From a bacterium BRH_c32 (GTDB taxonomy: Bacteria > Bacteroidota > Ignavibacteria > Ignavibacteriales > Melioribacteraceae), in assembly GCA_001516025.1 (NCBI GenBank), contig LOEU01000004.1, positions 124,001-188,000 of the forward strand: a stretch of DNA of 64,000 nucleotides, in the 5' to 3' direction. Shown one piece after another: positions 18,391 to 28,276 of the stretch. Both the position numbers and the translations under genes were made by a program. How positions within the stretch are numbered: position 1 is the first letter of the stretch; each line of letters starts with the position of its first letter. Below the pieces are notes generated by a model that did not search any database, was not told where the DNA came from, and saw only the letters and a list, made by a program, of their open reading frames with translations.

Positions 18391-20508
18391 ATGAAAGAAA
18401 AATTATTAGAAGACTATTTCCAATACGGAAGTCAATATTATAGAGCACCATCGCCGCATAGCGAGGATTGGGAAAGAGACCTTAAAAAAATGTCCGAACT
18501 TGGATTTAATACTATAAAGTATTGGGTGCAATGGAGATGGAATAATCCTTCGGAAGGTGAATACTACTTTGAAGATATAGACAAGTTAATGGAGCTTTCG
18601 GTTAAGTATAACTTAAAAGTTATGCTAAATACAATATTTGATGTTGCTCCTGCTTGGATATATAAAAAATATCCCGATGCTTCAATGATAACCTTATCGG
18701 GAAGAGCTATCGGTCCGCAGACTCAGCCACATAGACAAATAGGCGGTCTCGGTTATTGTTTTAATCATGATGGATTGATGGATCATTTTTATGAATTTCT
18801 GAAAGAGACTATAAAAAGATATAAAGATCATCCAGCTCTTGAGATATGGAATGTGGGAAGCGAACCGGAACTAACGAGCAGTATGGCGGAGATGCGTGCT
18901 TATGCAGATGATGCAGAGAAGATGGGCGATATGCTTTGCTACTGCGATAACTGTCAAAAGAAATTCAAATCGTGGGTTGTAAATAAATATGGCTCACTCG
19001 AAAAATTAAATTTCGTGTGGAATAGAAATTATAAAACGATTGAAGAAATTGAGATTCCGAAAACAAGAAATACCTTTAATGACGTTATCGATTGGAGAAT
19101 GTTCTTTGTTTATACATTAGGTGAAAACGTAAAGAAAAGATTTGAGACTGCTAAAGCAATTGATGAAGGAAAACACCCCTTGATGTGCCATCATGTATTC
19201 ATTCAAGGTTTCCCTGTTACTTCAACTGCAAGTGATCCATGGAACGTGGGACGATTCGGTGATCTCCATGGCTTTACGCAAATGGATGATGTAGGAATGA
19301 TCGATATCCTCCGTTCATGCGCAAAAGGAAAGCCGGTTGTCTCAGCCGAAATGTTGATGCTCCCGGGTTATACGCTTGATATGCCTGAAAACATTGATGA
19401 AAATGATATTAAGAAATTTGTATTTAGCGGTATTGCGGGAAATCTAAAAGGATTTGTTTTCTGGCAGTATCGTCCCGAAATTCTCGGCAGAGAAACACCT
19501 ACATGGGGATTAAGTTTTCTTGACGGAGAAATGACTTCTTGGCTTGATAGCTATTCTCAAATCGGAAGAACAATAAATAAAAATTATAAATACTATAATC
19601 ATGCAGCACCAAAAAAAGCTGAAGTGGCAATTATATATAATCCCGAAAATCAAGTATTTGCTTGGGCTTCTACGGGTAATGAAAAATCAGCAACCGATTC
19701 GCTCCTCGGCTGGCATCGCTCTTTATATAATAATAATCATGTTATCGATTTTATTCATCCGGTTGAATTCAGCGAGGAATGCCTAAATAATTATAAGGTG
19801 ATTGTATATCCGTTCCCTTACGTATTAAATAAAAAGATGGCAGACTTACTAAAAGTATGGGTGAAACAAGGCGGTGTATTAATAGGGGAAAGTTATTTCG
19901 GCGGCTGGAATATTGATAGAGGACATCATGAAAAAGTTCTTCCCGGTTTCGGTTTCGATGAAGTATTCCAAGCTAAGCAGGATGTAGTTTATCCTGCTAA
20001 AAATGAAAATTATGCAATGATAATTCCTAATAAAAATATTTTCAAAATCGATACACCGGTCAAAGGTTCATTTTTAAAAGAGACTTTCAAATTAAATGGT
20101 GCTAAAGAATTAGCCTCGTTCGATACAGGCGGTATTGCCGCTACTTATTCCGAATATGGCAAAGGAAAAGCGATTCTCGTAGGCTCTTATATCGGTATGA
20201 ATTTCCTAAGAAAAAATTTCAAGGAGAATGCTGATTTTATTTCGGCTATTGTTGATTATGCTGTTAAGTTGGATAAACCTCTTATTAAGAACAATTCTCA
20301 AGTGAGAGTGGATCATCTAAAAGCTGGCGAGAAAGATTTAGTATTCGTACGTAATCTTACATTAGAAAATGTGGAAGATGAAATCATATTAAGCGGTATC
20401 GAAGATAAGATATTGATTGAACAATTCGGTAAAGAATCTAATTCTGTTGTCAATGGCAAAATAAAAATTATGCTATCGGCTAAGGAGGTAAAGATTTATA
20501 TTGGTTAG
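18391..20508 (+). CDS. GH42 beta-galactosidase family protein, cytoplasmic
   Basis: The 705-residue protein has full GH42 architecture: catalytic barrel (about 1-390), trimerisation domain (from about residue 405, KKAEVAIIYNPENQVFAWAS) and a small C-terminal beta domain. Four Cys of the GH42 zinc site are present (Cys123 and the C-x-C-x-x-C at 183-188), followed by the family stretch FKSWVVNKYGSLEKLN. The nucleophile is Glu320 in VVSAEM. The acid/base is Glu158 in IWNVGSEPE, but the residue before it is Ser, where GH42 normally has Asn. There is no signal peptide, so it acts on imported galactosides or arabinosides. Its last 8 bp overlap the MFS gene. Confidence 0.88.
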   Translation: MKEKLLEDYFQYGSQYYRAPSPHSEDWERDLKKMSELGFNTIKYWVQWRWNNPSEGEYYFEDIDKLMELSVKYNLKVMLNTIFDVAPAWIYKKYPDASMITLSGRAIGPQTQPHRQIGGLGYCFNHDGLMDHFYEFLKETIKRYKDHPALEIWNVGSEPELTSSMAEMRAYADDAEKMGDMLCYCDNCQKKFKSWVVNKYGSLEKLNFVWNRNYKTIEEIEIPKTRNTFNDVIDWRMFFVYTLGENVKKRFETAKAIDEGKHPLMCHHVFIQGFPVTSTASDPWNVGRFGDLHGFTQMDDVGMIDILRSCAKGKPVVSAEMLMLPGYTLDMPENIDENDIKKFVFSGIAGNLKGFVFWQYRPEILGRETPTWGLSFLDGEMTSWLDSYSQIGRTINKNYKYYNHAAPKKAEVAIIYNPENQVFAWASTGNEKSATDSLLGWHRSLYNNNHVIDFIHPVEFSEECLNNYKVIVYPFPYVLNKKMADLLKVWVKQGGVLIGESYFGGWNIDRGHHEKVLPGFGFDEVFQAKQDVVYPAKNENYAMIIPNKNIFKIDTPVKGSFLKETFKLNGAKELASFDTGGIAATYSEYGKGKAILVGSYIGMNFLRKNFKENADFISAIVDYAVKLDKPLIKNNSQVRVDHLKAGEKDLVFVRNLTLENVEDEIILSGIEDKILIEQFGKESNSVVNGKIKIMLSAKEVKIYIG
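20481..20489 (+). promoter_or_regulatory. Ribosome-binding site inside the GH42 gene for the MFS TTG start
   Basis: TAAGGAGGT is a near-perfect SD inside the 3' end of the GH42 gene. It precedes the TTG at 20501, supporting that start and translational coupling of the two genes. Confidence 0.55.
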
Positions 20509-21775
20509 GCAGTTAATAAAAACCCAATTTGATAATGCTACAATAAAACGGAATTACCGAATCAATATAGCCGATGGAGCAATGTTTTCATTTGCTATGG
20601 CTCTTGTCTCACAGCAAACGGTAATTCCTGTTTTTATTAAATCGATTGGAGGAAGCAGTATCGCAATTGGAATGATACCGGTTATATGGACGATCGGATT
20701 TAATTTTCCGCAGATACTTATTGCTAATTATGCGAGCAATCAACATTACAAAAAACCGCTTCTTTTAATCACAGGAATATTTCAGCGTCTTTTTTGGTTT
20801 GTTTTAGCAATTGCAAGTTTTTATCTGGTCGATGCAATCCCGGTTGGTTTTTCTGTTACTATTGTATTTATCCTTTTGGCATTAGCTGCGATTGGAGGCG
20901 GACTTAATTTCCCCGGTTGGTTCGATCTTATTTCAAAAATTACTCCTACAAATCTTCGGGGTCGATTATTTGCATGGCGTGTTGCGATAGGTGCTCTGCT
21001 CGGATTTGCGGGAGGTTATACCGTTAAATATGTGTTGGATAAGATGCTCTTCCCTTATAATTATTCAATGCTATTTATAATAGCATTTTTTGTAACGATG
21101 ATCTCTTATTCGCTTCTGTTTTTTCTAAAAGAAGATACTCCAAATAAGCCCGCAAATAAATTGGGATATAAAGAATATCTAAAACTTATTCCTGTTATAA
21201 TTAAAAAGAATAAGAACTTTAGGAATTTTCTTATTGCCGATGTAACGATGATAATGGCATTTACTTCGTTCGCTTTCTTTACGGTCGATGCGATTAATAA
21301 ATTCTCTCTGCCTGATTCAATAGCAGGAGAATTTACTATGATAATGATGGTAAGTATGGTTTTCGGAAGTTTAATCTTCGGACATCTTGCCGATCTATAC
21401 GGACATAAAAATAATTTATTGTATATGAGTTTGTTTACGATTGCGGCTTGTTTTATTGCTTTGATTGCCGTGAATGTTTATTTCTATTATTTGGTCTTTG
21501 TATTTGCAGCATTAGCTACGGCAATGATACAGGTCTCGCGAATTACTCTTGTAGCCGAAATGTGTAATGACGAAGAAAGAGCTATCTACGCAGCTATTAC
21601 TAATATCGTAACCGTACCATTTATTTTAACCGGGATACTTGCGGGTTGGTTAGCTTATCATTTTGAGTATAATTCTGTTTTTATCATCTGTATGTTTATT
21701 GGCGCATTTGCTGCATACTGGTATAAATATAAAGTCATAGAACCAAGGAATATTAAAGAATTACCATTACTATAA
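20501..21775 (+). CDS. MFS transporter (probable oligosaccharide importer)
   Basis: The 424-residue inner-membrane protein has about 12 hydrophobic segments and the MFS loop motif in the second half (FGHLADLYGHKNNLLY), with a related loop PTNLRGRLFAWR after helix 4. The TTG start overlaps the GH42 stop by 8 bp and is preceded by a strong SD. Linkage to a cytoplasmic GH42 and to GH10-like genes suggests import of oligosaccharides or glycosides from the periplasm. Direction and substrate are inferred from context. Exporters share this fold, so export is not excluded. Confidence 0.85.
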   Translation: MVRQLIKTQFDNATIKRNYRINIADGAMFSFAMALVSQQTVIPVFIKSIGGSSIAIGMIPVIWTIGFNFPQILIANYASNQHYKKPLLLITGIFQRLFWFVLAIASFYLVDAIPVGFSVTIVFILLALAAIGGGLNFPGWFDLISKITPTNLRGRLFAWRVAIGALLGFAGGYTVKYVLDKMLFPYNYSMLFIIAFFVTMISYSLLFFLKEDTPNKPANKLGYKEYLKLIPVIIKKNKNFRNFLIADVTMIMAFTSFAFFTVDAINKFSLPDSIAGEFTMIMMVSMVFGSLIFGHLADLYGHKNNLLYMSLFTIAACFIALIAVNVYFYYLVFVFAALATAMIQVSRITLVAEMCNDEERAIYAAITNIVTVPFILTGILAGWLAYHFEYNSVFIICMFIGAFAAYWYKYKVIEPRNIKELPLL

Positions 21776-21783
21776 ACTAAAAA

Positions 21784-23466
21784 ATGAATAGAATGAAAAG
21801 AAGAGATTTTTTTAAGACGAGCGGACTTATCGGTCTGAGTACGGCATTGCCAACTTCGATTATCGGAGCTCCTGAAGTATTCACAAAATCGAGAGCGATT
21901 AAGCAGAGTGCAGGAGGCGGTGAATTAATATTTGAACCCGTTATGGTTCAAAAAGGACGCGGGCCTAATCTCTATCCACTTGCATGGACTACCGATAAAG
22001 ATTGGGATACTTTTTATTCCGATATTGAAATTAAAGACAATATCATAAAAGTAATAGATACAAAGGATGAAAAAAAGTTTGGAATTAACGTTAGGTGGAA
22101 TGTAGAGGGTTTTGGATACACAAATATAACTGCTGATAATGGTGGAAATTTCTATGAGGTGCCTCCCTTTGGAAAGTCCAAAACCCTTCTGCTTAACTAT
22201 GAATTTGCCCTTAGCAGAGTTGCCCGTAATAAAAAAAGATTCTCGAAATTTTTAAGCGATGGCTGGCTTCCCTCGAAAGAATTAAGAACATATTTCTCTT
22301 TATCCGAAGAACTTCTTGAGGATTCGGAAAAAAAGAGAAACGATAAAGAAAAGTGCGCTGAATTATCTCAAAAGTCTTTGATGTATGCGATGTGGGCGGG
22401 CGAAATTTTGGAATTGGAGAAAGCTAATTTTGATATAGCTAAGATGGGAACTCGTGAAGGATTTTTCTTCGGATGCGATGCAAGAAGTTTTTATCAAATG
22501 TATCAAGATACGTTTCTTGATCGATTCTCCGAAGTATTCAATTTTGCGAATATTACATTCGTAGCCAAAGGTGATGGAATGATGAGTGATTATCAATCCT
22601 CACAGGGAGTAATAAATCCCGAATCGAGAGAGTTATTAATTAAAAAATTAGCCGAACGGAATATTAAGTCTCAGGAAAGACTTCTCTTCTGGTTTCATGA
22701 TTGCTGCATCCCCGATTGGCTAAGAAATATGAAGTATGATGAATTATTAAAATATGCAGAGAAACTTACAACCGATACAATGAAGCGATTCGGAGATAGT
22801 CTCTATGCTATGGAAGTGGTTAATGAAATTCACGATTGGGCAAATGAATTGCTTTTAACTCCGGAACAGATTACTGAGTTAACACGGTTGATAAACGATA
22901 CAGCAAAATCAATATCTCCGAATGTGAAGAGGACTGTAAATAATTGCTGCCCATTTGCGGAGTATGTTCAGATGAAAAGCTATTCGGGTAAAAAGGCAAC
23001 GATGAAGCAACGCTCACCATATAAATTTTCTAAAGATTTAATCGAGGCAGGAATAGATTTCGATATTCTCGAACAGCAGATGTATTACCCATATAGAGAC
23101 CTGCAGGATTCGATTATAATAATGGAGAACTTAGCGAGTCTCGGAAAGCCGATGCAAATCTCGGAAATTGGAGTAAGCGGCGGTCCGACAAATGAAACTA
23201 TTAAAACAGGTAAAGCCGAGATGCCTAATGAACCACCATTATGGCATCGATACTGGGATGAACAAACACAGGCAGATTGGTTGGAAGATACTTATACTCT
23301 TTATTACAGCAAACCGTTTATCAAAGCAATTAATTGGTTCGATCTTATTGACCCGGGTTCCTTTATGCAAAACGGAGGAATATTAAGAACGGTGAAAGGA
23401 GAAAAGAAGGAAGCGTTTCATCGACTTCAGAAACTACAAAATAGACTAGGACATAAAATAGGATAA
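21784..23466 (+). CDS. GH10-like hydrolase, tandem paralogue 1 of 5, Tat signal
   Basis: The 560-residue protein has a twin-arginine signal (KRRDFFK, then a hydrophobic run to about residue 30). A beta-rich N-terminal domain of about 190 residues precedes a GH10-type barrel. The acid/base is Glu348 in MEVVNEIHDW and the nucleophile Glu461 in MQISEIG. RLLFWFHDCCIPDWL corresponds to the GH10 HTLVWH...PDW strand. The usual GH10 ENxMKW segment is absent, and the FxPTEG stretch seen in other copies is lost here. NNCCPFAEY replaces the usual NDYN region. It would be exported folded. The family is GH10-like; xylanase activity is only presumed. Confidence 0.8.
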   Translation: MNRMKRRDFFKTSGLIGLSTALPTSIIGAPEVFTKSRAIKQSAGGGELIFEPVMVQKGRGPNLYPLAWTTDKDWDTFYSDIEIKDNIIKVIDTKDEKKFGINVRWNVEGFGYTNITADNGGNFYEVPPFGKSKTLLLNYEFALSRVARNKKRFSKFLSDGWLPSKELRTYFSLSEELLEDSEKKRNDKEKCAELSQKSLMYAMWAGEILELEKANFDIAKMGTREGFFFGCDARSFYQMYQDTFLDRFSEVFNFANITFVAKGDGMMSDYQSSQGVINPESRELLIKKLAERNIKSQERLLFWFHDCCIPDWLRNMKYDELLKYAEKLTTDTMKRFGDSLYAMEVVNEIHDWANELLLTPEQITELTRLINDTAKSISPNVKRTVNNCCPFAEYVQMKSYSGKKATMKQRSPYKFSKDLIEAGIDFDILEQQMYYPYRDLQDSIIIMENLASLGKPMQISEIGVSGGPTNETIKTGKAEMPNEPPLWHRYWDEQTQADWLEDTYTLYYSKPFIKAINWFDLIDPGSFMQNGGILRTVKGEKKEAFHRLQKLQNRLGHKIG

Positions 23467-23470
23467 GATT

Positions 23471-25012
23471 ATGAAGGGAGAATTAATTTTCAAAGCAATA
23501 TTCGTTCAAAGAGGTTCAGGACCTTACCTATTAGATTGGGCTTATGCGAGTGATGAGAATTGGGATTCATTTTATTCCGATATTTCTTCTAAAGACGGTA
23601 GTGTGAAAATATCTAATACTTACGGTAAAGAAAAATTCGGAATAAATGTAAGATGGAATGTAGAGGAGTTTGGTTATATCTTTATCACTGCCGATAACGG
23701 CGGAGAACTTTATTCTCTGCCCGAAGAAGGGAAAACTTCTACTCTTAATCTCAATTACGAACTTGCAAAAAGCAGAATATCAAGAAACAGAAATAGAAAC
23801 TCATCTCATAAGAAAGAAGGGTGGATAGCATCGAATGAACTAACTGCATTATATCACCTTTCCGAAGAACTATTTGAGGATGCTACTAAATTTAAGAATG
23901 ATGAATTAAAATGCGGCGACTATTCGCAGAGAGCGCTCCTTTATGCAATGCGAGCAAGCGAAATGATAGAATTAGAGAAAGCTCAATATGATATTTATCG
24001 CAACGGCAAACGAAATGATTTTTTCATAGGATGCGATGCAAGAAGTTATTTTCAGATAGACTCCGATCTCTTCTTAGAAGAATTTCCGAAACTTTTTAAT
24101 TACGCTACTATTACACATTATCTTACAAGCAGTTCGTATCCCGATTTTGAACCGACCGAAGGGGATTTAAGGTTTGCTCAAAGAGAACAACTAATAGGTG
24201 AATTACGAAAAAGGAATATTACGGTCGAAGGAAGACCGCTATTTTATTTTTATAAAACTACAACTCCCGATTGGCTGCGAACAAAAAAATATAGTGACTT
24301 ATTAAAATATGTAGAGAAGCACACGAAAGAAGTTGTAGGTCATTATGGCGATCAGCTCTATGCGTGGGAAGTAATAAACGAAGCACACGATTGGGCTAAT
24401 GAATTAAAATTGAATCCTGAACAGATCGTAGAAGTAACTAAATTAGCTTGTGATGTAGCTAAGGCAACAAACCCGAAAGTGCATCGATTGATTAATAACT
24501 GCTGTCCTTATGCAGAATATGTTCAGATGAAAAAATGGGGCGACCTCGATGCCGAATATAGGCAACGTACTCCATATCAATTTATGAAGGACTTAGTGGA
24601 TGCTGATGTTGATTTTACTATTATGGGTCAGCAGATGTATTTCCCATATAGAGATTTAGCAGATATAATTATTTATTTAGAACGATTGCAAGATTTCGGC
24701 AAGCCCGTTCAAATAACGGAGTTCGGTGCTTCATCGGGTCCAAGCGAAGCATCAATTAAAAATGGTTCACTTGAAATTTCACTTGAGCCGTATATATGGC
24801 ATCGTCCATGGGACGAAGAATTACAAGCCGAATGGTATGAAGGTATTTATACTCTTGCTTTTAGTAAACCATGGATTGAAGCGGTGAATCTTTATGATTT
24901 TGTTGATCCCTATGGCTGGATTAAAAACGGGGGAATACTTAAAAACACTAAGGGTGATAAAAAATTAGCTTTCCAAAGAATTCTTGAACTGAAAAATAAG
25001 TGGGGAATATAA
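23471..25012 (+). CDS. GH10-like hydrolase, tandem paralogue 2 of 5, no signal peptide
   Basis: The 513-residue protein starts directly at the shared N-terminal domain (MKGELIF), so it lacks the Tat signal of copies 1, 3 and 5. The acid/base is Glu304 in WEVINEAHDW, the nucleophile Glu417 in VQITEFG, and the first-strand motif is EGRPLFYFYKTTTPDWL. NNCCPYAEY is conserved. It starts 4 bp after the previous stop, with AAGGGAG just upstream of the ATG. It is either cytoplasmic, working on imported oligosaccharides, or exported with a Tat-bearing partner (speculative). Both catalytic acids are intact. Confidence 0.8.
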   Translation: MKGELIFKAIFVQRGSGPYLLDWAYASDENWDSFYSDISSKDGSVKISNTYGKEKFGINVRWNVEEFGYIFITADNGGELYSLPEEGKTSTLNLNYELAKSRISRNRNRNSSHKKEGWIASNELTALYHLSEELFEDATKFKNDELKCGDYSQRALLYAMRASEMIELEKAQYDIYRNGKRNDFFIGCDARSYFQIDSDLFLEEFPKLFNYATITHYLTSSSYPDFEPTEGDLRFAQREQLIGELRKRNITVEGRPLFYFYKTTTPDWLRTKKYSDLLKYVEKHTKEVVGHYGDQLYAWEVINEAHDWANELKLNPEQIVEVTKLACDVAKATNPKVHRLINNCCPYAEYVQMKKWGDLDAEYRQRTPYQFMKDLVDADVDFTIMGQQMYFPYRDLADIIIYLERLQDFGKPVQITEFGASSGPSEASIKNGSLEISLEPYIWHRPWDEELQAEWYEGIYTLAFSKPWIEAVNLYDFVDPYGWIKNGGILKNTKGDKKLAFQRILELKNKWGI

Positions 25013-25015
25013 ATC

Positions 25016-26734
25016 ATGGATAGAAGAAAATTTTTGATCAAAAGTGCAATTGCTGGAGTGGGAATTACGGCTCTTACGAATAATATTATCAGTGCTCCTA
25101 CAATTTTTACCGAAAGCCGTACGAGAATTAATACCGAAAAAGGAAAACTATTATTCAAACCGTATATTGTTCAGAATGGCAAAGGTCCGCATCTCGGTAG
25201 GATAAAATCATTTAAGAACATCGGTCCCGAAGATTGGGATTTCCCAAGTTGGGCTTTTGCAAGCGATACCGAATGGGATGCCTTTTATTCAAATATATTT
25301 GTCGATGATAATGGAGTTTCAATTTCCGATGCAGCGGGAAAAGATAAGTTTGGAATTAATGTCCGCTGGAATGTGGAAGGGTTTGGATATATCTATATGA
25401 CCGCAGATAATGGAGGCGAGTATTATTCATTGCCTCAAGGCGGTAAAGAATTAAAATATAATCTTAATTATGAATTAGCAAAGTCGCGCATAGTAGCTAA
25501 TAATAATCGTGTTAAGAAATTCGCAAATAGCGGATACGTCCCGAATAGTGAAGTGAAAGCATTCCTCGATTTAAGCGATGAGTTTTTGGATAATGCCAAT
25601 CGAGCAGATAGCGATGAGTTGAAAAAAGCACAGAATGCACAGAAGGGACTTTATTACGCAATGCATGCAGGCGAGATGCTCGAACTAGATAAAGCATGGT
25701 TTGATATTGCAAGAACTAAATATCGAGAAGATTTTTTCTTGGGTTGCGATACCGAAGATTGGAAAGAGATGGATCATAATCTTTTTATGGACCTCTTTTC
25801 CGAAACATTTAATTATGCTACCATTACTTATTATCTAAATGGATTCCAACCTACCGAAGGTCAATATAATTGGAATCGAACGGATGAAAAATTTAAGGAA
25901 CTCCGCAAGCGCGGAATAAAAGTGGAAGGACGACCTCTATTCTGGGCAGATGAATGCTGTTGCCCTAAATGGCTTACATCTAAATCATATCCCGAAATAT
26001 TAAAGTATGCCGAAAAGTTTACTAAAGATATGGTAAGCCATTACGGTGATGAGATGTATGCATGGGAAATAATTAATGAAGCACATGATTTTGATAATAT
26101 ACTAAAACTTAAACCTGATCAGATGGTAGAAGTCGCCAAGCTTATTGCAGAGACTGCAAAATCCGTAAATCCGAAAGTACATCGCTTAATAAATAATTGC
26201 TGCATTCAAGCGGATTATATTCAGATAATTGATTGGGGTAGATTCGATTCAAAATTCTCTCTCGTTACTCCGCATCAATTTATAAAAATGTGTTATGAAG
26301 CGGGAGTTGATTTTACTCTGACGGGGCAACAGCTTTATTATCAGTATTCAAACCGCGATCTAGCCGATATCATCAGAATGATGGAGAGATTAGAGAAATT
26401 TGGAAAGCCCGTTCAGGTAACGGAAATTGGAACAACTTCGGGATGCAACTGCCATAATAAAAAAGATGGTTGGGAAGATACTTCGATGCCCGATGTCCCT
26501 TATACATGGCATCGTCATTGGGATGAAGACCTTCAAGCAGAATGGATGGAAAAAATTTATACACTCCATTACAGTAAACCTTGGGTTGAAGCAATTAATT
26601 GGTACGATCAAGTCGATGGATATTCTTTTATTAAAAATGGTGGAATACTTTCATCAACAGACGGAACTAAAAAAGAAGTATATAATAAATTCACTGAATT
26701 AAGAAAAAAATGGAAAGAAGCAGCAAAAGGATAA
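25016..26734 (+). CDS. GH10-like hydrolase, tandem paralogue 3 of 5, Tat signal
   Basis: The 572-residue protein has a twin-arginine signal (DRRKFLIK, hydrophobic to about residue 27). It has a longer insertion in the N-terminal domain (residues 61-79) than the other copies. This copy is closest to canonical GH10: FQPTEGQYNW (277-286) and KVEGRPLFW (302-310). The acid/base is Glu355 in WEIINEAHDF and the nucleophile Glu470 in VQVTEIG. It carries the unusual run DECCCPKWL (312-320) plus NNCCIQADY. The start is 3 bp after the previous stop. Export to the periplasm is likely; polysaccharide specificity is unknown. Confidence 0.82.
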   Translation: MDRRKFLIKSAIAGVGITALTNNIISAPTIFTESRTRINTEKGKLLFKPYIVQNGKGPHLGRIKSFKNIGPEDWDFPSWAFASDTEWDAFYSNIFVDDNGVSISDAAGKDKFGINVRWNVEGFGYIYMTADNGGEYYSLPQGGKELKYNLNYELAKSRIVANNNRVKKFANSGYVPNSEVKAFLDLSDEFLDNANRADSDELKKAQNAQKGLYYAMHAGEMLELDKAWFDIARTKYREDFFLGCDTEDWKEMDHNLFMDLFSETFNYATITYYLNGFQPTEGQYNWNRTDEKFKELRKRGIKVEGRPLFWADECCCPKWLTSKSYPEILKYAEKFTKDMVSHYGDEMYAWEIINEAHDFDNILKLKPDQMVEVAKLIAETAKSVNPKVHRLINNCCIQADYIQIIDWGRFDSKFSLVTPHQFIKMCYEAGVDFTLTGQQLYYQYSNRDLADIIRMMERLEKFGKPVQVTEIGTTSGCNCHNKKDGWEDTSMPDVPYTWHRHWDEDLQAEWMEKIYTLHYSKPWVEAINWYDQVDGYSFIKNGGILSSTDGTKKEVYNKFTELRKKWKEAAKG

Positions 26735-26739
26735 ATCAG

Positions 26740-28263
26740 ATGAACCAAATAATTTTTAAGCCATACTTTGTACAAAAAGGTCCCGGACCGCATCTTCATA
26801 ATTTTGTTCTTACTCAAGACGAACATGGCGATGTATTCTATTCCAATATCGTTATCGATCGTGAAGGAATAAAAATAGATGACGAAGGGAAGAGATTTTC
26901 GATTACTGTTAGATGGAATGTGGAAGGATTTGGATATCTATTTATTCCGGCTGATAACGAAGGTTCGCTTTATGAATCTTCCGCAAATGGAGTAATAGAA
27001 TTTAACCTTAATTATGAATTGGCAAAGACAAGAATTTATAGAATTAAGCAGAGGATGGATACATTCAAAAATGATGGATTTATTTCATCTTTTGAATTCC
27101 AAAAGAATTTTGAAATCGCTTGCGATTATTTAGATAAAGCTAATAACAACAGCGGTGAATTATGTGCCGTCTATTCTCAAAGCTCGCTCAAATATTCTAT
27201 GAATGCTGCAGAGATGCTTGAGATGGAAAAAGCACGTTTTGATATAGCAAAGAATGGTGTAAGGAAAGATTATCTATTCGGATGCGATACACGCGGATAT
27301 TTTAAGATGAATGAAGACCTCTTCTTTGAGCGATTCACGGAGCTTTTTAATTTCGCTACTATCACTCATTATCTTATTGGTGATATAATTAATTTTGAAG
27401 AGAACGAAGGAACAAAGCAATTTGCCGAAAGAGAAAAACTTCTCGATGAATTAATTAAAAGAGATGTTACCGTGCTGGGGAGACCATTACTTTGGCTTCA
27501 TAAATGGGTAACTCCGAATTGGCTCAAAATGAAATCGTTCGATCAGCTTAAGCTTTATCTCGAAAAACATATCAATCAAGTGATCGGTTATTACGGAGAT
27601 AAAATAAAAGTATGGGAAGTTGTCAACGAGATGCACGATTGGGCAAATGAATTGCAGCTTAATAATGATCAAGTTGTTGAGATTACCAAATTTGCTTGCG
27701 ATGTGGCAAGGGCGGCAAATCCGAAAATAAAATTATTAGTGAATAACTGTTGTCCCTTTGCCGAGTATGTTCAACTCCGTAAATGGGGAGTGAGCGATGC
27801 AAAGTTTCCGCAGAGAACTCCTTATCGTTTTACAAAAGATATTGTTAAAGCCGGTGCGGATTTCGATTTGATCGGAGCGCAGGTATATTTTGTTCATCGT
27901 ACTTTACCCGAGACAATCGGATTCTTAGAAAGATACGGCTCATTAGGTAAAAAGATGCACCTTGCCGAAATTGGTTCGCCTTCAAAAGGGATAACACTTG
28001 AATTCCACGAAGATGATCTCGATTGGTCAACACAATATTACGAATGGCATCGCCATTGGGATGAAGAGCTTCAAGCCGATTGGTTGGAAAATACTTTCAC
28101 AATCGGTTATTCAAAACCATTTATTGAAGCAACTAACTGGTATGATTTTGCGGATCCTTTTGGATTCTTGAAATTCGGAGGAATTATTCGCTCTATTAAC
28201 GGCGAAAAAAAATCGGCTTGCGATCGATTGGTTAAATTAAGAAAATCATTTGGTAACTATTAA
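26740..28263 (+). CDS. GH10-like hydrolase, tandem paralogue 4 of 5, no signal peptide
   Basis: I chose the ATG at 26740 because AAAAGGA lies about 8 nt upstream and it begins exactly at the shared domain (MNQIIFKPYF). An earlier in-frame ATG at 26710 lies inside the previous gene. The protein is then 507 residues without a signal peptide. The acid/base is Glu297 in WEVVNEMHDW; the nucleophile is Glu410 in MHLAEIG; the strand motif is LGRPLLWLHKWVTPNWL. NNCCPFAEY is conserved. It has the same cytoplasmic-or-hitchhiker question as copy 2. The catalytic pair is complete. Confidence 0.8.
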   Translation: MNQIIFKPYFVQKGPGPHLHNFVLTQDEHGDVFYSNIVIDREGIKIDDEGKRFSITVRWNVEGFGYLFIPADNEGSLYESSANGVIEFNLNYELAKTRIYRIKQRMDTFKNDGFISSFEFQKNFEIACDYLDKANNNSGELCAVYSQSSLKYSMNAAEMLEMEKARFDIAKNGVRKDYLFGCDTRGYFKMNEDLFFERFTELFNFATITHYLIGDIINFEENEGTKQFAEREKLLDELIKRDVTVLGRPLLWLHKWVTPNWLKMKSFDQLKLYLEKHINQVIGYYGDKIKVWEVVNEMHDWANELQLNNDQVVEITKFACDVARAANPKIKLLVNNCCPFAEYVQLRKWGVSDAKFPQRTPYRFTKDIVKAGADFDLIGAQVYFVHRTLPETIGFLERYGSLGKKMHLAEIGSPSKGITLEFHEDDLDWSTQYYEWHRHWDEELQADWLENTFTIGYSKPFIEATNWYDFADPFGFLKFGGIIRSINGEKKSACDRLVKLRKSFGNY

Positions 28264-28276
28264 CCGGGAAAACATA

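Noticed and set aside
26710..26739. Upstream ATG for the fourth GH10-like gene
   Set aside because: It lies inside the previous gene without its own SD, adds residues absent from the related copies, and the ATG at 26740 has AAAAGGA in place.
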